From contig CP073042.1 of assembly GCA_018114805.1 (NCBI GenBank), positions 7,113,501 through 7,177,500 on the forward strand: a stretch of 64,000 nucleotides of DNA. Direction: 5' to 3'. The notes beneath the pieces are model-generated. The model had not been told where the DNA came from. It worked only from the letters and a program-made list of their open reading frames with translations, and ran no database searches. Position 1 is the first letter of the stretch; every line of letters begins with the position of its first letter. The translations under genes and the position numbers were made by a program. Positions 19,118 to 27,711 of the stretch are shown here, one piece after another. This stretch comes from Candidatus Streptomyces philanthi. GTDB taxonomy: Bacteria > Actinomycetota > Actinomycetes > Streptomycetales > Streptomycetaceae.

Positions 19118-19262
19118 ATACTCCCCGGCGGGCCTCCCGGTCCGCCGACGCCAGCGACGGCGCCAGGGGAGGAAGCCGGTGTGAGACCGGCGCGGTCCCG
19201 CCACTGTGAGTCCGGCAGCGATGCCGGGCGAGCCAGGAACTCCTGCCGTCCTCCCACCCGCC
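19118..19262 (+). promoter_or_regulatory. Cobalamin (B12) riboswitch upstream of cobN
   Basis: The leader contains the core elements of a cobalamin riboswitch: GGAAGCCGGTGTGAGACCGG, the CGGTCCCGCCACTGTGA block, a GTCCGGCAGCGATGCCGGGC hairpin, and the B12 box AGCCAGGAACTCCTGCCG near 19230-19250. It ends about 40 bp before the cobN start and probably represses cobN expression when adenosylcobalamin is plentiful, by sequestering the ribosome binding site. Boundaries are approximate. Confidence 0.92.
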
Positions 19263-19295
19263 CGGGGCGCGGACCCCGAGGAAGGCTGCTGCCGC

Positions 19296-22200
19296 ATGAT
19301 CCTTTTGCTGTCGACGTCCGACACCGACCTGCTCAGCGCTCGTGCGGCGCAGGGCCCGGTGACCTACCGACTCGCCAACCCGGCCCGGCTCAGCCTGGAT
19401 GACCTGCCCGCCCTCATGCAGGGCGTCTCCCTCGTCGTGGTGCGCCTGCTCGGCGGCGTACGGGCCTGGCAGGAGGGGCTCGACCTGCTGCTCGCGGGCG
19501 AGCGCCCGGTCGTCGTCCTCACCGGCGAACAGGCCCCGGACGCGCAGTTGATGGAGGCGTCCACCGTCCCCGTCGGCATCGCCGCCGAGGCGCACGCCTA
19601 CCTCGCGCACGGCGGGCCCGCCAACCTCGACCAGCTCGCCCGCTTCCTCTCCGACACCGTGCTGCTCACCGGCCACGGCTTCGAGCCGCCGCACGCCGCG
19701 CCGACCTGGGGCCCGCTGGAGCGCACCGCGCGCGCCGACGCCAGCGGCCCCGTGGTAGCGGTGCTCTACTACCGCGCCCACCACATGAGCGGCAACACCG
19801 CGTTCGTGGACGCGCTGTGCACCGCCGTCGAGGACGCCGGCGGGCGGCCGCTGCCGCTGTTCGTCGCCTCGCTGCGAGCCCCTGAACCGGAGCTGATCGA
19901 GGCGCTCGGCGCGGCCGACGCGGTGGTGACCACCGTGCTCGCCGCGGGCGGCACCAAGCCCGCCGAGGCGTCGGCCGGCGGCGACGACGAATCGTGGGAC
20001 GCCGGGGCGCTGGCCGCCCTCGACGTGCCCATCCTGCAGGCCCTGTGCCTGACCGGCACCCGCGCCGCCTGGGAGGAGAACGACGAGGGCCTGTCCCCGC
20101 TGGACTCCGCCACCCAGGTCGCGGTCCCCGAGTTCGACGGCCGCCTGATCACCGTGCCGTTCTCCTTCAAGGAGGTGGACGAGGACGGGCTGCCGGTGTA
20201 CGCCGCCGACCCCGAGCGCGCCGCCCGCGTCGCCGGCATCGCCGTACGGCACGCCCGGCTGCGGCACGTACCGGCCGCCGACAAGCGCCTGGCCCTGGTG
20301 CTCTCCGCGTACCCGACCAAGCACTCGCGGATCGGCAACGCCGTGGGGCTCGACACCCCCGCCAGCGCCGTCGCCCTGCTGCGCAGGCTGCGTGCCGAGG
20401 GCTACGACCTCGGCCCCGAAAAGGGTGAGGACGCGCTGCCCGGGCTCGCGTCCGGCAACGGCGACGAGCTGATCTACGCGCTGGTCGAGGCCGGCGGCCA
20501 TGACCAGGAGTGGCTCAGCGAGGAGCAGTTGGTCCGCAACCCGGTGCGCATCCCCGCCGCCGACTACCGCCGCTGGTACGCCGAGCTGCCCAAGGAGCTG
20601 CGGGACTCGGTGGAGGAGCACTGGGGCCCGCCGCCCGGCCGGATGTTCGTGGACACCAGCCGCGACCCGGAGGGCGAGATCGTGCTCGCCGCCCTGCGCC
20701 GCGGCAACCTCCTCGTCCTCATCCAGCCGCCGCGCGGCTTCGGCGAGAACCCCATCGCCATCTACCACGACCCCGACCTGCCGCCCTCGCACCACTACCT
20801 GGCCGCCTACCGCTGGATCTCCGCCGCTCAGGACGACGGCGGCTTCGGCGCCGACGCCATGGTCCACCTGGGCAAGCACGGCAACCTGGAGTGGCTGCCG
20901 GGCAAGAACGCCGGCCTGTCTGCCGCCTGCGCCCCCGACGCCGCGCTCGGCGACCTGCCGCTGGTCTACCCCTTCCTCGTCAACGACCCCGGCGAGGGCA
21001 CGCAGGCCAAGCGCCGGGTGCACGCGACGCTCGTGGACCACCTGGTGCCGCCGATGGCCCGCGCCGAGTCCTACGGCGACATCGCCCGCCTCGAACAACT
21101 CCTGGACGAGTACGCGGCCATCTCCTCGATGGACCCGGCCAAGCTGCCCGCCATCCGCGCCCAGATCTGGACGCTGATCCAGGCCGCCAAGCTCGACTAC
21201 GACCTCGGCCTGGCCGACCGGCCCGACGACGACGGGTTCGACGACTTCCTGCTGCACGTCGACGGCTGGCTCTGCGAGGTCAAGGACGTCCAGATCCGCG
21301 ACGGGCTGCACGTGCTCGGCAGCGCCCCGGCCGCCGCCGACCGGGTCAACCTGGTCCTGGCCATCCTGCGCGCCCGCCAGATCTGGGGCGGCACCATGGC
21401 CCTGCCAGGACTGCGCGAGGCGCTCGGCTACGACGAGTCGGCCAACAGCCGGATCGGCGCCGACGAGGCCGAGGAGCGGGCCCGGGCGCTGGTGCAGGCC
21501 ATGGACGACGCCGACTGGGACGTTGCCGCGACCGACACGGTCTGCGCGACGCTCCCGGCCGACTCGCGCAAGGACGTCGCGGCCATCCTGGAGTTCGCCG
21601 CCCGCGAGGTGGTGCCCCGGCTCGCCCGCACCACCGACGAGATCGACCACGCCGTGCACGCGCTCAGCGGCGGCTTTGTGCCCGCCGGCCCCTCCGGGTC
21701 GCCGCTGCGCGGCCTGGTCAACGTGCTCCCCACCGGCCGCAACTTCTACTCCGTCGACCCCAAGGCGGTGCCCAGCCGCCTCGCTTGGGAGACCGGCCAG
21801 GCGCTCGCCGACTCCCTCCTCGACCGCTACCGCACCGACAACGACGGCACCTGGCCGCAGTCCGTCGGCCTCTCGCTGTGGGGCACCAGCGCCATGCGCA
21901 CCGCGGGCGACGACATCGCCGAGGCCCTGGCCCTGCTCGGCGTCCGCCCCACCTGGGATGAGGCGTCGCGCCGCGTCACGGGCCTGGAGCCCATCCCGCT
22001 CGACCAGCTCGGCCGCCCGCGCATCGACGTGACGCTGCGCATCTCCGGCTTCTTCCGCGACGCGTTCCCGCACGTGGTGGGCCTGCTGGACGACGCCGTA
22101 CGCCTGGTTGCCGGGCTTGACGAGCCCGCCGCCGACAACCACGTACGCGCCCACGCGCAGGCCGACCTCGCCGCGCACGGCGACGAACGCCGCGCCACCA

Positions 22201-22943
22201 CGCGCATCTTCGGCTCCTGGCCCGGCACCTACGGGGCGGGCCTGCTCCAGCTCATCGACAGCCGCGACTGGCGCACCGACGCCGACCTCGCCGAGGTCTA
22301 CACCGTCTGGGGCGGCTACGCGTACGGCCGCGGCCTCGACGGCCGTCCCGCGCGCGAGGAGATGGAAAGCGCGTACAAGCGCATCGCGGTCGCGGCGAAG
22401 AACACCGACACCCGCGAACACGACATCGCCGACTCCGACGACTACTTCCAGTACCACGGCGGCATGGTGGCCACCGTGCGCGCGCTCAAGGGCACCGCCC
22501 CCGCCGCGTACATCGGCGACAGCACCCGCCCGGAGACCGTGCGCACCCGCACCCTGCACGAGGAGACCTCCCGCGTCTTCCGCGCCCGCGTCGTCAACCC
22601 CCGCTGGATCGAGGCGATGCGCCGGCACGGCTACAAGGGCGCCTTCGAACTCGCCGCCACCGTCGACTACCTCTTCGGCTACGACGCCACCACCGGCGTG
22701 GTCGCCGATTGGATGTACGACAAGCTCGCCCAGAGCTACCTGCTCGACCCGGAGAACCGCGCCTTCCTCGAAGAGGCCAACCCCTGGGCCCTGCACGGCA
22801 TGGCGGAGCGGCTGCTCGAAGCCGAGAGCCGCGGCCTGTGGGCCGAACCCGACCCGGAGACGCTGGCCGCTGTGCGGGAGCTGTACTTGGAGACCGAGGG
22901 CAACCTCGAGGACGGCGCGGACGGTGGTGACGCCGATGCCTGA
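19296..22943 (+). CDS. cobN: Aerobic cobaltochelatase, large subunit CobN
   Basis: CobN is the large subunit that inserts Co2+ into hydrogenobyrinic acid a,c-diamide with ATP-hydrolysing partners. The 1215-residue protein shows LLSTSDTDLLSARA, VVAVLYYRAHHMSGNTAFVDALC, LVLSAYPTKHSRIGNAVGLDTP, WGPPPGRMFVDT, DAMVHLGKHGNLEWLPGKNAGLS, VYPFLVNDPGEGTQAKRR and SVGLSLWGTSAMRTAGDD, all typical of the family. GAGGAAGG lies about 10 bp before ATG 19296. It is controlled by the riboswitch. The AAA+ partner subunits are not in this window. It is the longest gene here and has no lesion. It overlaps the next gene by 8 bp. Confidence 0.96.
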   Translation: MILLLSTSDTDLLSARAAQGPVTYRLANPARLSLDDLPALMQGVSLVVVRLLGGVRAWQEGLDLLLAGERPVVVLTGEQAPDAQLMEASTVPVGIAAEAHAYLAHGGPANLDQLARFLSDTVLLTGHGFEPPHAAPTWGPLERTARADASGPVVAVLYYRAHHMSGNTAFVDALCTAVEDAGGRPLPLFVASLRAPEPELIEALGAADAVVTTVLAAGGTKPAEASAGGDDESWDAGALAALDVPILQALCLTGTRAAWEENDEGLSPLDSATQVAVPEFDGRLITVPFSFKEVDEDGLPVYAADPERAARVAGIAVRHARLRHVPAADKRLALVLSAYPTKHSRIGNAVGLDTPASAVALLRRLRAEGYDLGPEKGEDALPGLASGNGDELIYALVEAGGHDQEWLSEEQLVRNPVRIPAADYRRWYAELPKELRDSVEEHWGPPPGRMFVDTSRDPEGEIVLAALRRGNLLVLIQPPRGFGENPIAIYHDPDLPPSHHYLAAYRWISAAQDDGGFGADAMVHLGKHGNLEWLPGKNAGLSAACAPDAALGDLPLVYPFLVNDPGEGTQAKRRVHATLVDHLVPPMARAESYGDIARLEQLLDEYAAISSMDPAKLPAIRAQIWTLIQAAKLDYDLGLADRPDDDGFDDFLLHVDGWLCEVKDVQIRDGLHVLGSAPAAADRVNLVLAILRARQIWGGTMALPGLREALGYDESANSRIGADEAEERARALVQAMDDADWDVAATDTVCATLPADSRKDVAAILEFAAREVVPRLARTTDEIDHAVHALSGGFVPAGPSGSPLRGLVNVLPTGRNFYSVDPKAVPSRLAWETGQALADSLLDRYRTDNDGTWPQSVGLSLWGTSAMRTAGDDIAEALALLGVRPTWDEASRRVTGLEPIPLDQLGRPRIDVTLRISGFFRDAFPHVVGLLDDAVRLVAGLDEPAADNHVRAHAQADLAAHGDERRATTRIFGSWPGTYGAGLLQLIDSRDWRTDADLAEVYTVWGGYAYGRGLDGRPAREEMESAYKRIAVAAKNTDTREHDIADSDDYFQYHGGMVATVRALKGTAPAAYIGDSTRPETVRTRTLHEETSRVFRARVVNPRWIEAMRRHGYKGAFELAATVDYLFGYDATTGVVADWMYDKLAQSYLLDPENRAFLEEANPWALHGMAERLLEAESRGLWAEPDPETLAAVRELYLETEGNLEDGADGGDADA

Positions 22944-23370
22944 GCAGACTGAACGGACCGGGCAACTCACCGTCCTGGAGTCGGTGGCCTGGCTGTGCGT
23001 GCGTGACGGGCACCTGCTGGCCGTCCGCACCCACGGCAAGGACCGGTTCTACCTGCCCGGCGGCAAGCTCGAACCCGGCGAGAGCGGCCCGCGGCCGCTG
23101 GCCCGCGAACTCGGCGAGGAACTGGGCGTGCGGGCCGACGCGCGGGAGCTGACCGAGGCGTTCGTCATCGAGGACGAGGCACACGGACAGGGCGGCAGGC
23201 CGCTGCGCATGACCTGCTACACCGGCCCGACCACCGGCGCCCTCCAACCCGACCGTGAGATCGCCGAACTGGACTGGTTCCGGGACCGCCCCGCCGACAC
23301 GGAGCGCTGCGCCCCGGCACTGCGACAGATCCTGGCCCGGCTGACCGCGGACGGCGTATTGGAGCGCTAG
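22936..23370 (+). CDS. NUDIX hydrolase
   Basis: The 144-residue protein has a full NUDIX box (GGKLEPGESGPRPLARELGEELG, near residues 42-64) in which the REXXEE core reads RELGEE. It therefore probably hydrolyses a nucleoside-diphosphate-linked substrate, which cannot be predicted. ATG 22936 overlaps the cobN stop by 8 bp, so it is cotranscribed and probably coupled with cobN under the riboswitch. Whether it acts on a corrin or a flavin intermediate is unknown. Confidence 0.88.
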   Translation: MPEQTERTGQLTVLESVAWLCVRDGHLLAVRTHGKDRFYLPGGKLEPGESGPRPLARELGEELGVRADARELTEAFVIEDEAHGQGGRPLRMTCYTGPTTGALQPDREIAELDWFRDRPADTERCAPALRQILARLTADGVLER

Positions 23371-23402
23371 CGGCGACCGCTCATGCGGATCACCCGCCCC
23401 CG

Positions 23403-23448
23403 GCAGGCGGGCGGGCGGCCCGGCCAACCGGCCGGGCCGTCCGCCTGC
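23403..23448 (+). terminator. Hairpin after the cobN-NUDIX operon
   Basis: A long GC inverted repeat (GCAGGCGG...GGCCCGGCC, AACC loop, GGCCGGGCCGTCCGCCTGC) follows the NUDIX stop by 33 bp. The arms pair over about 19 bp with a small bulge on the left side and are followed by a pyrimidine-rich stretch. It is a likely intrinsic terminator. Confidence 0.65.
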
Positions 23449-23703
23449 TTCGTCGTCTCCGACCGCGCGCTCCCGGCCTGCTCAGAGGCGCGGGTGGGGC
23501 ACGACGGGGACGCCTCCCGGCAGGTGGACGGCCGGTAGCCGCTGGCCACCCGCAGGATCTTCCTAGCCTTCGCCGGGCCTACCGAGCGCCTGGCACCGGC
23601 CGACCACCCGGCACCATCCCCGCCCGAGCGGGCGGTGCCGTCAGGGCGGCCGTAGCGGGGCGGTGCGCCGGCAATGCGGTGGCGCCGCGGGTTGCCGTCG
23701 CGC

Positions 23704-23709
23704 TAGCGT
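23704..23709 (+). promoter_or_regulatory. Candidate -10 element for a leaderless micro-ORF
   Basis: TAGCGT sits 7 bp before the GTG of the micro-ORF at 23717. This is the spacing expected for a leaderless actinomycete transcript starting at the GTG. A good -35 hexamer is not evident. Confidence 0.4.
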
Positions 23710-23716
23710 CCCCGGC

Positions 23717-23746
23717 GTGTTCTTCTTCCAGCAGCTCTACGGCTGA
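23717..23746 (+). CDS. Nine-codon micro-ORF, possible attenuator leader peptide
   Basis: GTG TTC TTC TTC CAG CAG CTC TAC GGC TGA encodes the peptide (f)MFFFQQLYG. It lies 134 bp ahead of the start of a macrolide-type glycosyltransferase and appears to be leaderless. Short hydrophobic leader peptides that stall the ribosome are a known way of inducing macrolide resistance genes (erm leaders). The reading frame and its context are visible; the regulatory role is inference. Chance occurrence of such a short ORF is quite possible. Confidence 0.35.
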   Translation: MFFFQQLYG

Positions 23747-23879
23747 CACGACGACGGGCCCAGCGCCCGTTCCCGCCACGCCCAGCGGCGTCCGCGGCGC
23801 GACCGGTCGAACCCTCGCGCCGCCCCCTGGGTGTCGGCTCGTCGTGCCCATCCCCGTAGCTCTGCCAAGGAGCACACCC

Positions 23880-25061
23880 ATGTCACGCCAGCGTGCCCAC
23901 ATCGCCATGGTCGGCATCCCCGCCATCAGCCACGTCCTGCCCAGCCTGGAGATCATCCGGGAGCTCGTCGCCCGCGGCCACCGGGTCACCTACGCCAACG
24001 ACCCGGCCGTCGCCGACGTGATCGCCCCCACCGGCGCCGAACTGGTCGCGTACCGCTCGACGCTGCCGGTGGCTGAGAACGACTGGCCGGCCGACCCCAT
24101 CGCCGCCATGTGTCTCTTCCTCGACGACGCCATGCACGTGCTGCCGCGACTGCGCGCCGTCTACGACGCGGATCCGGCGGACCTCTACCTGTACGACATC
24201 GGCGGCTACGCGGCCCGCGCGCTGGCGGAGCGGCAGGGCCGGCCCACCGTGCAGTTGTCCCCCAGCCACGTCGCCTGGGGCACCTTCGAGGAGGAGGTGG
24301 GCGCCCAGCTCAGGGCGCTTCCAGGGGTGGACGCCTACTTCGCGCGGTTCGCCGCCTGGCTTGCTGAGTACGGCGCCACCACGACCGACGCCGAGGAGTT
24401 CGGCGGGCGCCCGAGTCGCGCGGTGGCCATGGTCCCGCGGGCCATGCAGCCGCACGCCGACACCGTGGACCCGCGGATCGTGAGCTTCGTCGGGCCGTGC
24501 CTGGGCGGACCGGGCCCACCAGGGCTCCTGGACCCGCCTGGCCGACGCCGAGCGGGTGCTGCTGGTCTCGCTCGGCTCGGCCTACACCCGGCAGACCGAC
24601 TTCTACCGCCGTTGCCTGGCGGCCTTCGGCGACCTGCCCGGCTGGCATGTCGTGCTGCAGGTCGGGAAGTACACGGACCCCGCCGAGCTGGGGCGGGTCC
24701 CGGCCAATGTGGAGGTGCACGCGTGAGTCCCGCAGGTGGCCGTGTTGCGGCAGGCCGACCCGTTCGTGACGCACGCCGGGATGGGCGGTTGCGGCGAGGG
24801 GCTCGACAGCGGCGTTCCGATGATCGCAGTCCCGCAGGGGCCGACCAGTTCGCCAACGCAGACCGGCTGGTCGAGCTCGGCGTGGCCCGGCGCGTCGACA
24901 CCGAGGACGCCACGCCGCAGGCGCTCCGCGCGGCCCTGCTGCAGCTCACCGGTGACGCCGAGGTCGCCCGCCGCCTCGCCGAGCTGCGCGCCCATGCCAA
25001 GGCGGAGGGCGGCACCGCTCGGGCGGCCGACCTGATCGAGGCGGAGCTTCCGCCGCGCTGA
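23880..25061 (+). pseudogene. Macrolide-inactivating glycosyltransferase (OleD/OleI/MGT family), two frameshifts and a stop
   Basis: ATG 23880 follows AAGGAG. The product aligns along its length with OleD-type GT-B enzymes: HIAMVGIPAISHVLPSLEIIRELVARGHRVTYA, LYLYDIGGYAARALAERQG (the conserved Asp near residue 110), and VPRAMQPHADTVDPRIVSFVG. A frameshift near 24520 leads into LADAERVLLVSLGSAYTRQTDFYRR and LPGWHVVLQVG. TGA at 24724-24726 replaces the Trp of VEVHxWVPQ, a conserved position. HAGMGGCGEGL follows, and a second shift near 24838 restores the first frame for QFANADRLVELGVARR to the stop. Such enzymes glucosylate and inactivate macrolides in the cytoplasm. Three independent lesions argue for decay. 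Confidence 0.85.
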
Positions 25062-25072
25062 GCCGCGCGGCC

Positions 25073-25109
25073 GGCGGGGGCCACCGCACACGTGAGGGCG
25101 GCCCCCGCC
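25073..25109 (+). terminator. Hairpin after the glycosyltransferase
   Basis: A 10-bp perfect inverted repeat (GGCGGGGGCC / GGCCCCCGCC) with a 17-base loop lies 12 bp after the glycosyltransferase stop. Confidence 0.5.
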
Positions 25110-25192
25110 CCGCCCGCTCGCGCCGCATCCGTCCGGAGGGCGGCCCGGGCGAGGTCCCGGGGCCCCTGAGGCGGACGGCCCCAGGCCGGGCC

Positions 25193-25712
25193 TCAGCCTC
25201 GCGGCGGCGCGCCGGCCCGGCGGGCGGCGGGCCAGGCGGGGTGGTTGACGAGATCCGCCCACTCCTGGTCGTGCGCGCCCGGCACGGTCCGGCCCGCGCC
25301 AAGCCAGCGCTCCGCCAGCTCGGCGTAGATCGGCATGCCCGGCGCGCGGGGCGGCGGCTGCGGCGTGGGCCGCGCCTTGGGACGGGGCGCGGCCACCGGG
25401 GGCTGCGCGGCGGTCGGGGGCAGGCTGGTCGGGGCCCGGCCGGGCCCGGTGGGGCGGCCGGGGAGGCGGGGGTGGGCCGCCGGGGGAGCCGGGCGGCGCA
25501 CTGGCGCGTGGGCCGGTTGGCGGTTCGATCCATACCGGCTGGGTGATCAGCGCCGGTGGCGGCGCCGGCGTGGCCCGCACGGGTGGGGCCAGTCCTGGCG
25601 CGGGCTGCTGGTGAACCGTTTCCGCACCCGTTGTACACGCGGGCTTCGCCTCGGTGGGAGAGCGGAGCGGTCGTCGGCGGTGGTATGAAGTGGCACGCCG
25701 CATCGTTGTCAC
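25193..25712 (-). pseudogene. Proline-rich hypothetical protein, probably frameshifted
   Basis: I do not recognise a named family. The C-terminal part (25193 to about 25340) reads APGMPIYAELAERWLGAGR then TVPGAHDQEWADLVNHPAWP, which looks like a compact conserved domain behind a Pro/Ala-rich linker. Upstream in the same frame there is no ATG before a stop at about 25547. A neighbouring frame gives ALITQPVWIEPPTGPRAS and remains open to 25712, so a frameshift within the proline-rich stretch (about 25440-25500) is likely. It is divergent from the SIS-domain gene. Confidence 0.4.
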
Positions 25713-25866
25713 GCCGAACCAACGCCGAGGCCCGCCCGCCGGTCACGTTCCCGGTGGGTGCCTCACCCGCATCGGCGGGTACTCGAACGGGGTAGCGGCG
25801 GGTCGTTCGACGCCCCTCGCGCGCCCGTCCGCCCGGGCTTCGCGCGGACGCCGCGACGCGCGCATG

Positions 25867-25882
25867 AGTGGACTAGACCTCT
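25867..25882. promoter_or_regulatory. DasR-responsive element (dre) candidate
   Basis: AGTGGACTAGACCTCT matches the published dre consensus ACTGGTCTAGACCACT at 13 of 16 positions, including the central CTAGACC. It lies 78 bp upstream of the SIS-domain gene that leads into crr and ptsI. DasR is the GntR-type N-acetylglucosamine regulator known to control PTS genes in Streptomyces, so location and sequence agree. Confidence 0.75.
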
Positions 25883-25959
25883 GGAGCGCTACGGGGTACA
25901 AATAAGACGCGCGGGAGATCACTGTTCACGCTACACAGCGTCCACCGGGAGGCACCTAC

Positions 25960-27030
25960 ATGTCGGCGACGACTGTCGCTCAGCACCACGATCGACCGGG
26001 CCAGATCATGGCCGGTGAGATAGCCGAGCAGCCCGAGGTTCTGTGTCGCATCCTGGAGGAGGGCGCCCCGCGCATCCGGGAGGTGGCCGAGGCCATCGCG
26101 GCCCGCCAGCCCCGGTTCGTCCTGCTGACCGCTCGCGGGACCTCGGACAACGCGGCGCTCTACACGAAGTACCTCCTTGAGGTGCGCCTCGGCCTGCCGT
26201 GTGGCCTCACGTCGATGTCCACGACCACGGCCTACGGCGCCAAGCCCGACCTGCGGGACGTGCTGGTGATCACCGTCAGCCAGTCGGGCGGCTCCCCGGA
26301 CCTGGTGGCGTCCACCCGCGCCGCGCGCGAGGCGGGCGCGATCACGCTGGCCGTGACGAACAACGCCGGCTCGCCGCTCGCCGATGTCTCCGAGTACCAC
26401 ATCGACGTGCTGGCGAGCGAGGAGAAGGCGCTCCCCGCGACGAAGACCTACACCGCCGAACTGCTTGCCCTCTACCTCTTCGTGGAGGGTCTCGACGGAG
26501 GCGACGGCGCCGCGGCCAAGGTGCTGCCCGCCCTCGCGCGGCAGATCCTGGAGCGGCAGGAGGAGGTACGCACCCTGGCGGGGCGCTACCGCTTCGCCGA
26601 GCGTATGGTCCTCACCTCCCGCGGCTACGGCTACCCGACCGCCAAGGAGGCCGCGCTGAAGCTGATGGAGACCAGCTACATCCCGGCCCTGTCGTACTCC
26701 GGTGCCGACCTGCTGCACGGCCCGCTGGCCATGGTGGACAACGTGTCGCCGGTCATCGCGATCGTCACCGACGGGCGCGGCGGCGAGGCGCTGCAGCCGG
26801 TCCTGGAGCGACTCCGGGGCCGCGGCGCCGACCTGGTCGTGATCGGCACGCAGGCGGAGGTGGACAAGGCGTCGGCCGGGTTCGCGCTGCCCACCGATGG
26901 CGTGGTCGAGGAGGCCCAGCCCATCCTGGAGATCCTGCCGCTGCAGATGCTGGCGTACGAGGTGACCATCGCCCGGGGGCAGGACCCGGACGCGCCGCGT
27001 GTCCTGGCCAAGGTCACCGAGACGCACTGA
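25960..27030 (+). CDS. SIS-domain sugar-phosphate isomerase/deaminase-like protein
   Basis: The 356-residue protein has two SIS domains and no glutaminase domain: MAGEIAEQPEVLCRILEEG, FVLLTARGTSDNAALYTKYLLE, VITVSQSGGSPDLVASTRAAREAGA (first sugar-phosphate site), ALPATKTYTAELLALYLF, MVLTSRGYGYPTAKEAALKLMET, and the second SIS domain to the end. This resembles the isomerase half of GlmS or a glucosamine-6-phosphate deaminase of NagB-II/AgaS type. Its place behind a dre site and ahead of crr-ptsI suggests amino-sugar phosphate metabolism linked to PTS uptake. GGGAGG lies ahead of ATG 25960. Substrate is not determinable. Intact. Confidence 0.85.
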   Translation: MSATTVAQHHDRPGQIMAGEIAEQPEVLCRILEEGAPRIREVAEAIAARQPRFVLLTARGTSDNAALYTKYLLEVRLGLPCGLTSMSTTTAYGAKPDLRDVLVITVSQSGGSPDLVASTRAAREAGAITLAVTNNAGSPLADVSEYHIDVLASEEKALPATKTYTAELLALYLFVEGLDGGDGAAAKVLPALARQILERQEEVRTLAGRYRFAERMVLTSRGYGYPTAKEAALKLMETSYIPALSYSGADLLHGPLAMVDNVSPVIAIVTDGRGGEALQPVLERLRGRGADLVVIGTQAEVDKASAGFALPTDGVVEEAQPILEILPLQMLAYEVTIARGQDPDAPRVLAKVTETH

Positions 27031-27132
27031 GCCGTGCCACACCGCGGTGGTGCGCCGACGGGGCCAGCGATCGGGCCCGCCGGCCACCAGCCGCGCCCGC
27101 ACCACCCCACCCTCGCTGTTGAAAGGCTTCCC

Positions 27133-27582
27133 ATGTCCCTCGTGATGTCCCCGCTGGCCGGGCGTGCCATCGGCCTCGCCGCTGTTCCCGATCCGGTGTT
27201 CTCCGGGGCGATGGTCGGCCCTGGCACCGCCATCGACCCCGTCCGCGAGGAGGGCGTGGCCGTCGCCCCGGTCAGCGGCGTCATCGTGTCGCTGCACCCG
27301 CACGCGTTCGTCGTCGTCGACGACGAGGGCCACGGGGTCCTCACGCACCTGGGCATCGACACCGTGCAGCTCGCCGGCGAGGGCTTCGAGCTGCTGGTGA
27401 ACAAGGGCGACATGGTGGCCACCGGTGACCCGGTGGTGCGCTGGAACCCGGCCGAGGTCGAGCGTGCCGGGAAGTCCCCGGTGTGCCCCGTGGTGGCGCT
27501 CGAAGCCACCGCGGACGCCCTCAGCGAGGTCGTGGAGGAGGGGGAGATCGCCCCGGAGGGCGTGCTCTTCCGCTGGCAGTAG
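27133..27582 (+). CDS. crr: PTS glucose-family enzyme IIA (Crr)
   Basis: EIIA-Crr accepts phosphate from HPr and hands it to sugar-specific EIIB domains. The 149-residue protein shows MSPLAGRAIGLAAVPDPVFSGAMVGPG, VSLHPHAFVVVDDEG and the phosphorylated-histidine motif THLGIDTVQL, then FELLVNKGDMV. ATG 27133 follows GAAAGG. It is 102 bp downstream of the SIS gene and 129 bp upstream of ptsI, so all three may form one DasR-controlled unit. Intact. Confidence 0.93.
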   Translation: MSLVMSPLAGRAIGLAAVPDPVFSGAMVGPGTAIDPVREEGVAVAPVSGVIVSLHPHAFVVVDDEGHGVLTHLGIDTVQLAGEGFELLVNKGDMVATGDPVVRWNPAEVERAGKSPVCPVVALEATADALSEVVEEGEIAPEGVLFRWQ

Positions 27583-27711
27583 GTCGTGAGCGCGTGGCCG
27601 TGGGGGCCGTCCGCTCCGTACGGCAGGGCGGGGCGACCGCCCCGCGTCGGCGTGTCCGCACCACGTGCGCGGGCGCGTTGGGTTTCATCGGGTGGAACGG
27701 GAGCTCGTGTC

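Noticed and set aside
19116..23039. Open frame of about 1,300 codons on the minus strand across cobN
   Set aside because: It is the antisense shadow of a GC-rich gene; it has no family motifs, and the plus strand encodes complete CobN.
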